Positions 62,437-64,000 of a stretch of DNA of 64,000 nucleotides are shown here, in pieces. Every line of letters begins with the position of its first letter. The first letter of the stretch is position 1. The translations under genes and the position numbers were made by a program. Below the pieces are notes generated by a model, which did not search any database, was not told the DNA's origin, and saw only the letters and a program-made list of their open reading frames with translations. The DNA is taken from contig NZ_JSWF01000017.1 in the NCBI RefSeq assembly GCF_000797445.1, forward strand, positions 62,001-126,000. Reading direction: 5' to 3'. This DNA is from Lacinutrix jangbogonensis. GTDB taxonomy: Bacteria; Bacteroidota; Bacteroidia; Flavobacteriales; Flavobacteriaceae.

Positions 62437-63158
62437 TATTTGTCTTTTTTAAATAAAGGTATAAGGTAAGAAATAGTGTAGCCATATCCTACACCAAATT
62501 TTTTGCTATCATAAGTTTTATTAAAACCCGGAATGTAGTGGTTCTCTAAATTATCTGGGCTTTTTTCAGATAATGTGCGTTTTAATTGTGCATTAATTCC
62601 AATATATAGGTTATTAAAAACTTCCGCTTTAATACCTAAAATGAACTCTAACCAAGTAGAGGACAAACCATCAAATTCTTCACTTTCAGTATTTGTAAAT
62701 TGTGGCTGCCAAAATTGGTCTTGACTGTAAACCGTATAACTATCTAATGTTTGGGAAAAGGTGCTAAAACCAGTTCTAAAACCACTATAGATCATGTTAT
62801 TCATGCCTAACCAGTTGGTATACATATTATAATCTATTCCAATTTTCACATAACTTCCATTTGCAGTTGTGTTTATAAAATCGGTACTCGTCGTCTTTTT
62901 TTCTGTGCCAAATTCTCCAGCTATGTAAAGTTTTTTTGTTATCCTGAAATCGCCATTAACTTCAAAACCTGTATACTCATCGTCTGCAAATGTTCTAATA
63001 AGTTTTCCAAAGTCTGTTCCTAAACGCAGGCCATATTCTTGTATGTATTTTATAGAATCGACAGCTTTAATCTCTTTTTCTTCTTGTGCACCAATAAGCA
63101 TGCAACAAAGCAGAAAAAAGCCACTAGTGACGTATTGTAAAGTGTATTTCATCTTCAT
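62436..63158 (-). CDS. DUF6048 outer-membrane-like protein
   Basis: This 240-residue protein has a signal peptide (residues 1-24, cleaved near IGAQ). Its beta-strand repeats resemble an eight-strand outer-membrane barrel (YGLRLGTDFGKLIRTFADDE, NGDFRITKKLYIAGEFGTE, FGVGYGYTISYLIPLF). It matches the Bacteroidota family DUF6048. Its first 35 bases overlap the end of the DUF6452 gene. The in-frame ATG at 63152 (MKYTLQYV) is an alternative start. The role is unknown, perhaps an envelope component. Confidence 0.8.
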   Translation of the reverse strand: MKMKYTLQYVTSGFFLLCCMLIGAQEEKEIKAVDSIKYIQEYGLRLGTDFGKLIRTFADDEYTGFEVNGDFRITKKLYIAGEFGTEKKTTSTDFINTTANGSYVKIGIDYNMYTNWLGMNNMIYSGFRTGFSTFSQTLDSYTVYSQDQFWQPQFTNTESEEFDGLSSTWLEFILGIKAEVFNNLYIGINAQLKRTLSEKSPDNLENHYIPGFNKTYDSKKFGVGYGYTISYLIPLFKKDK

Positions 63159-63633
63159 TTATTACTGATTGGTTATCGTTTTCTGATGGTGCAAAATCCA
63201 TCCAATTATCGGTATCTGGTTCTATAATTATTTCTACATTCTCGAAGATTATTTTGTAACCACAAGCGCGAGAAACATAAACTTCTTTTGTTCCGTATTG
63301 TATTGTTATTACATCTGGATTACCACTAATTGTTCCATTAGTATCAACATAATCTCTATACACACGATACTTGGTTTCATTAGCATCTGTTCTTAGAGGT
63401 AAAATCATTTGATCTTCCGTTACAATATCATAACCCTCTAAAACACGAGTAGCATCATCAAAATCTTCAACACGCAGTTTTGTAACATTTTTAGGGTTAT
63501 CTGTAAGTGTAACATCTCTAAATTCTACAATCATTCTTGGAGTAGTAGGAGTGTCTTCATCACAAATATCGTCTCGTTCGCAGCTAAATGCAATACAAAA
63601 AAAGAGTAGAAGTAAGGTTATTATTTTTTTCAT
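63124..63633 (-). CDS. DUF6452 lipoprotein
   Basis: This 169-residue protein has a lipoprotein signal (MKKIITLLLLFFCIAFSCER, with Cys near 18). A beta-rich domain follows (PRMIVEFRDVTLTDN, LPLRTDANETKYRVY, YVSRACGYKIIFENV), with a Cys in SRACGY. It matches DUF6452. It lies 39 bases after the rlmD stop and overlaps DUF6048, so these genes are probably translated together. Confidence 0.8.
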   Translation of the reverse strand: MKKIITLLLLFFCIAFSCERDDICDEDTPTTPRMIVEFRDVTLTDNPKNVTKLRVEDFDDATRVLEGYDIVTEDQMILPLRTDANETKYRVYRDYVDTNGTISGNPDVITIQYGTKEVYVSRACGYKIIFENVEIIIEPDTDNWMDFAPSENDNQSVINEDEIHFTIRH

Positions 63634-63672
63634 TTATGCTGAATTTATTTCAGTATATTTATTTTAAATTAT

Positions 63673-64000
63673 CTATCGCTTTTCTAAAAGCACAATGTTT
63701 TCGACATGGTGCGTTTGCGGAAACATATCTACAGCTTGTGTTTTAGTTACTTTATAAATAGCATCCATTAATTGTAAATCTCTAGCCTGTGTAGCGCTAT
63801 TGCAACTTACATAAACTATTTTATTTGGAGCAACGTTTAATATTTGTTTAACGACATCTTTATGCATTCCATCTCTTGGAGGATCTGTAATAATAACGTC
63901 TGGTTGGCCATGCGTATTAATAAATTGTTCGTTAAAGACGTTTTTCATGTCACCAACATAAAATTCTACATTATCTATACCGTTAAATTTCGCGTTTTCT
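63673..64000 (-). CDS. rlmD: 23S rRNA (uracil-5-)-methyltransferase RlmD, C-terminal part
   Basis: The minus-strand frame continues past the window edge and ends at 63673. It shows VIITDPPRDGMHKDVVKQIL, the conserved catalytic Cys in KIVYVSCNSATQARDL, and the late DMFPQTHHVENIVLLEKR. These are the C-terminal marks of the RlmD/TrmA family that makes 5-methyluridine in rRNA using SAM. The first part of the gene lies beyond 64000, so the start cannot be seen; the internal ATG at 63946-63948 is not the start. Confidence 0.92.
   Translation of the reverse strand, partial: ENAKFNGIDNVEFYVGDMKNVFNEQFINTHGQPDVIITDPPRDGMHKDVVKQILNVAPNKIVYVSCNSATQARDLQLMDAIYKVTKTQAVDMFPQTHHVENIVLLEKR

Noticed and set aside
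1-64000. Prophage, integrative element or tRNA-linked island
   Set aside because: No integrase, phage genes, tRNA or base-composition break was seen.

Overview
The window reads as a chromosome segment of a marine, AT-rich Bacteroidota of the family Flavobacteriaceae. The signs are gliding-motility genes gldF/gldG beside dnaN, two proteins with type IX secretion (T9SS) C-terminal sorting domains, family-typical small genes (DUF4294, DUF6048, DUF6452, PhoH next to purC), little Shine-Dalgarno sequence, and scattered promoter -7 motifs of the Bacteroidota form TAnnTTTG. Both strands carry short operons of mostly housekeeping genes. No rRNA, tRNA, CRISPR array, prophage or insertion sequence with a transposase was seen.

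Region by region: 1-4.8 kb (minus) holds the start of dnaN, a single gene combining gldF and gldG, an SDR dehydrogenase, an ABM-domain monooxygenase and a SAM hydrolase-like protein. 4.9-7.2 kb has phoH and purC. 7.4-9.7 kb encodes a secreted M43 metalloprotease with a T9SS tail. 9.9-17.6 kb (plus) has a Na+/alanine symporter, acetyl-CoA synthetase, a serine beta-lactamase-like hydrolase, a Crp-type regulator, a fatty acid desaturase and a zinc alcohol dehydrogenase. 17.6-22 kb has a repeat-rich gap, an aldo/keto reductase, SelO and a frameshifted lipoprotein hydrolase. 22-30 kb is a mixed set of small cytosolic enzymes and transporters, including a NYN/OST-HTH protein and an ABC exporter. 30-33.5 kb is a three-subunit biotin-dependent acyl-CoA carboxylase operon. 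33.8-41.3 kb (minus) has a PrsW-type protease, a NUDIX hydrolase, a methyltransferase broken by an in-frame stop, a large DUF2723 membrane glycosyltransferase-like protein and a secreted BNR-repeat protein.

41.7-46.8 kb is the most distinctive locus. It holds a small exported protein, then a 1122-residue protein with a YadA-like head, fourteen near-identical 30/32-residue repeats and a T9SS tail, and then a histidine-bearing multi-pass membrane protein. A perfect 28-bp palindrome with an adjacent -7 promoter motif lies upstream. It looks like a trimeric-autotransporter-style adhesin rerouted through T9SS. 46.9-64 kb returns to ordinary genes: an M42 peptidase, hemolysin III, GH18, FKBP, GlcG, an AraC regulator, an arylsulfotransferase lipoprotein, a ZIP transporter, RNA methyltransferases, an EptA-like phosphoethanolamine transferase with an OafA-like acyltransferase, and the 3' part of rlmD.

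Several genes are broken or decaying: the hydrolase near 21.4 kb, the methyltransferase near 35.6 kb and a small relic near 49.7 kb. At least four families of short dispersed intergenic repeats sit next to genes, some immediately upstream of start codons.
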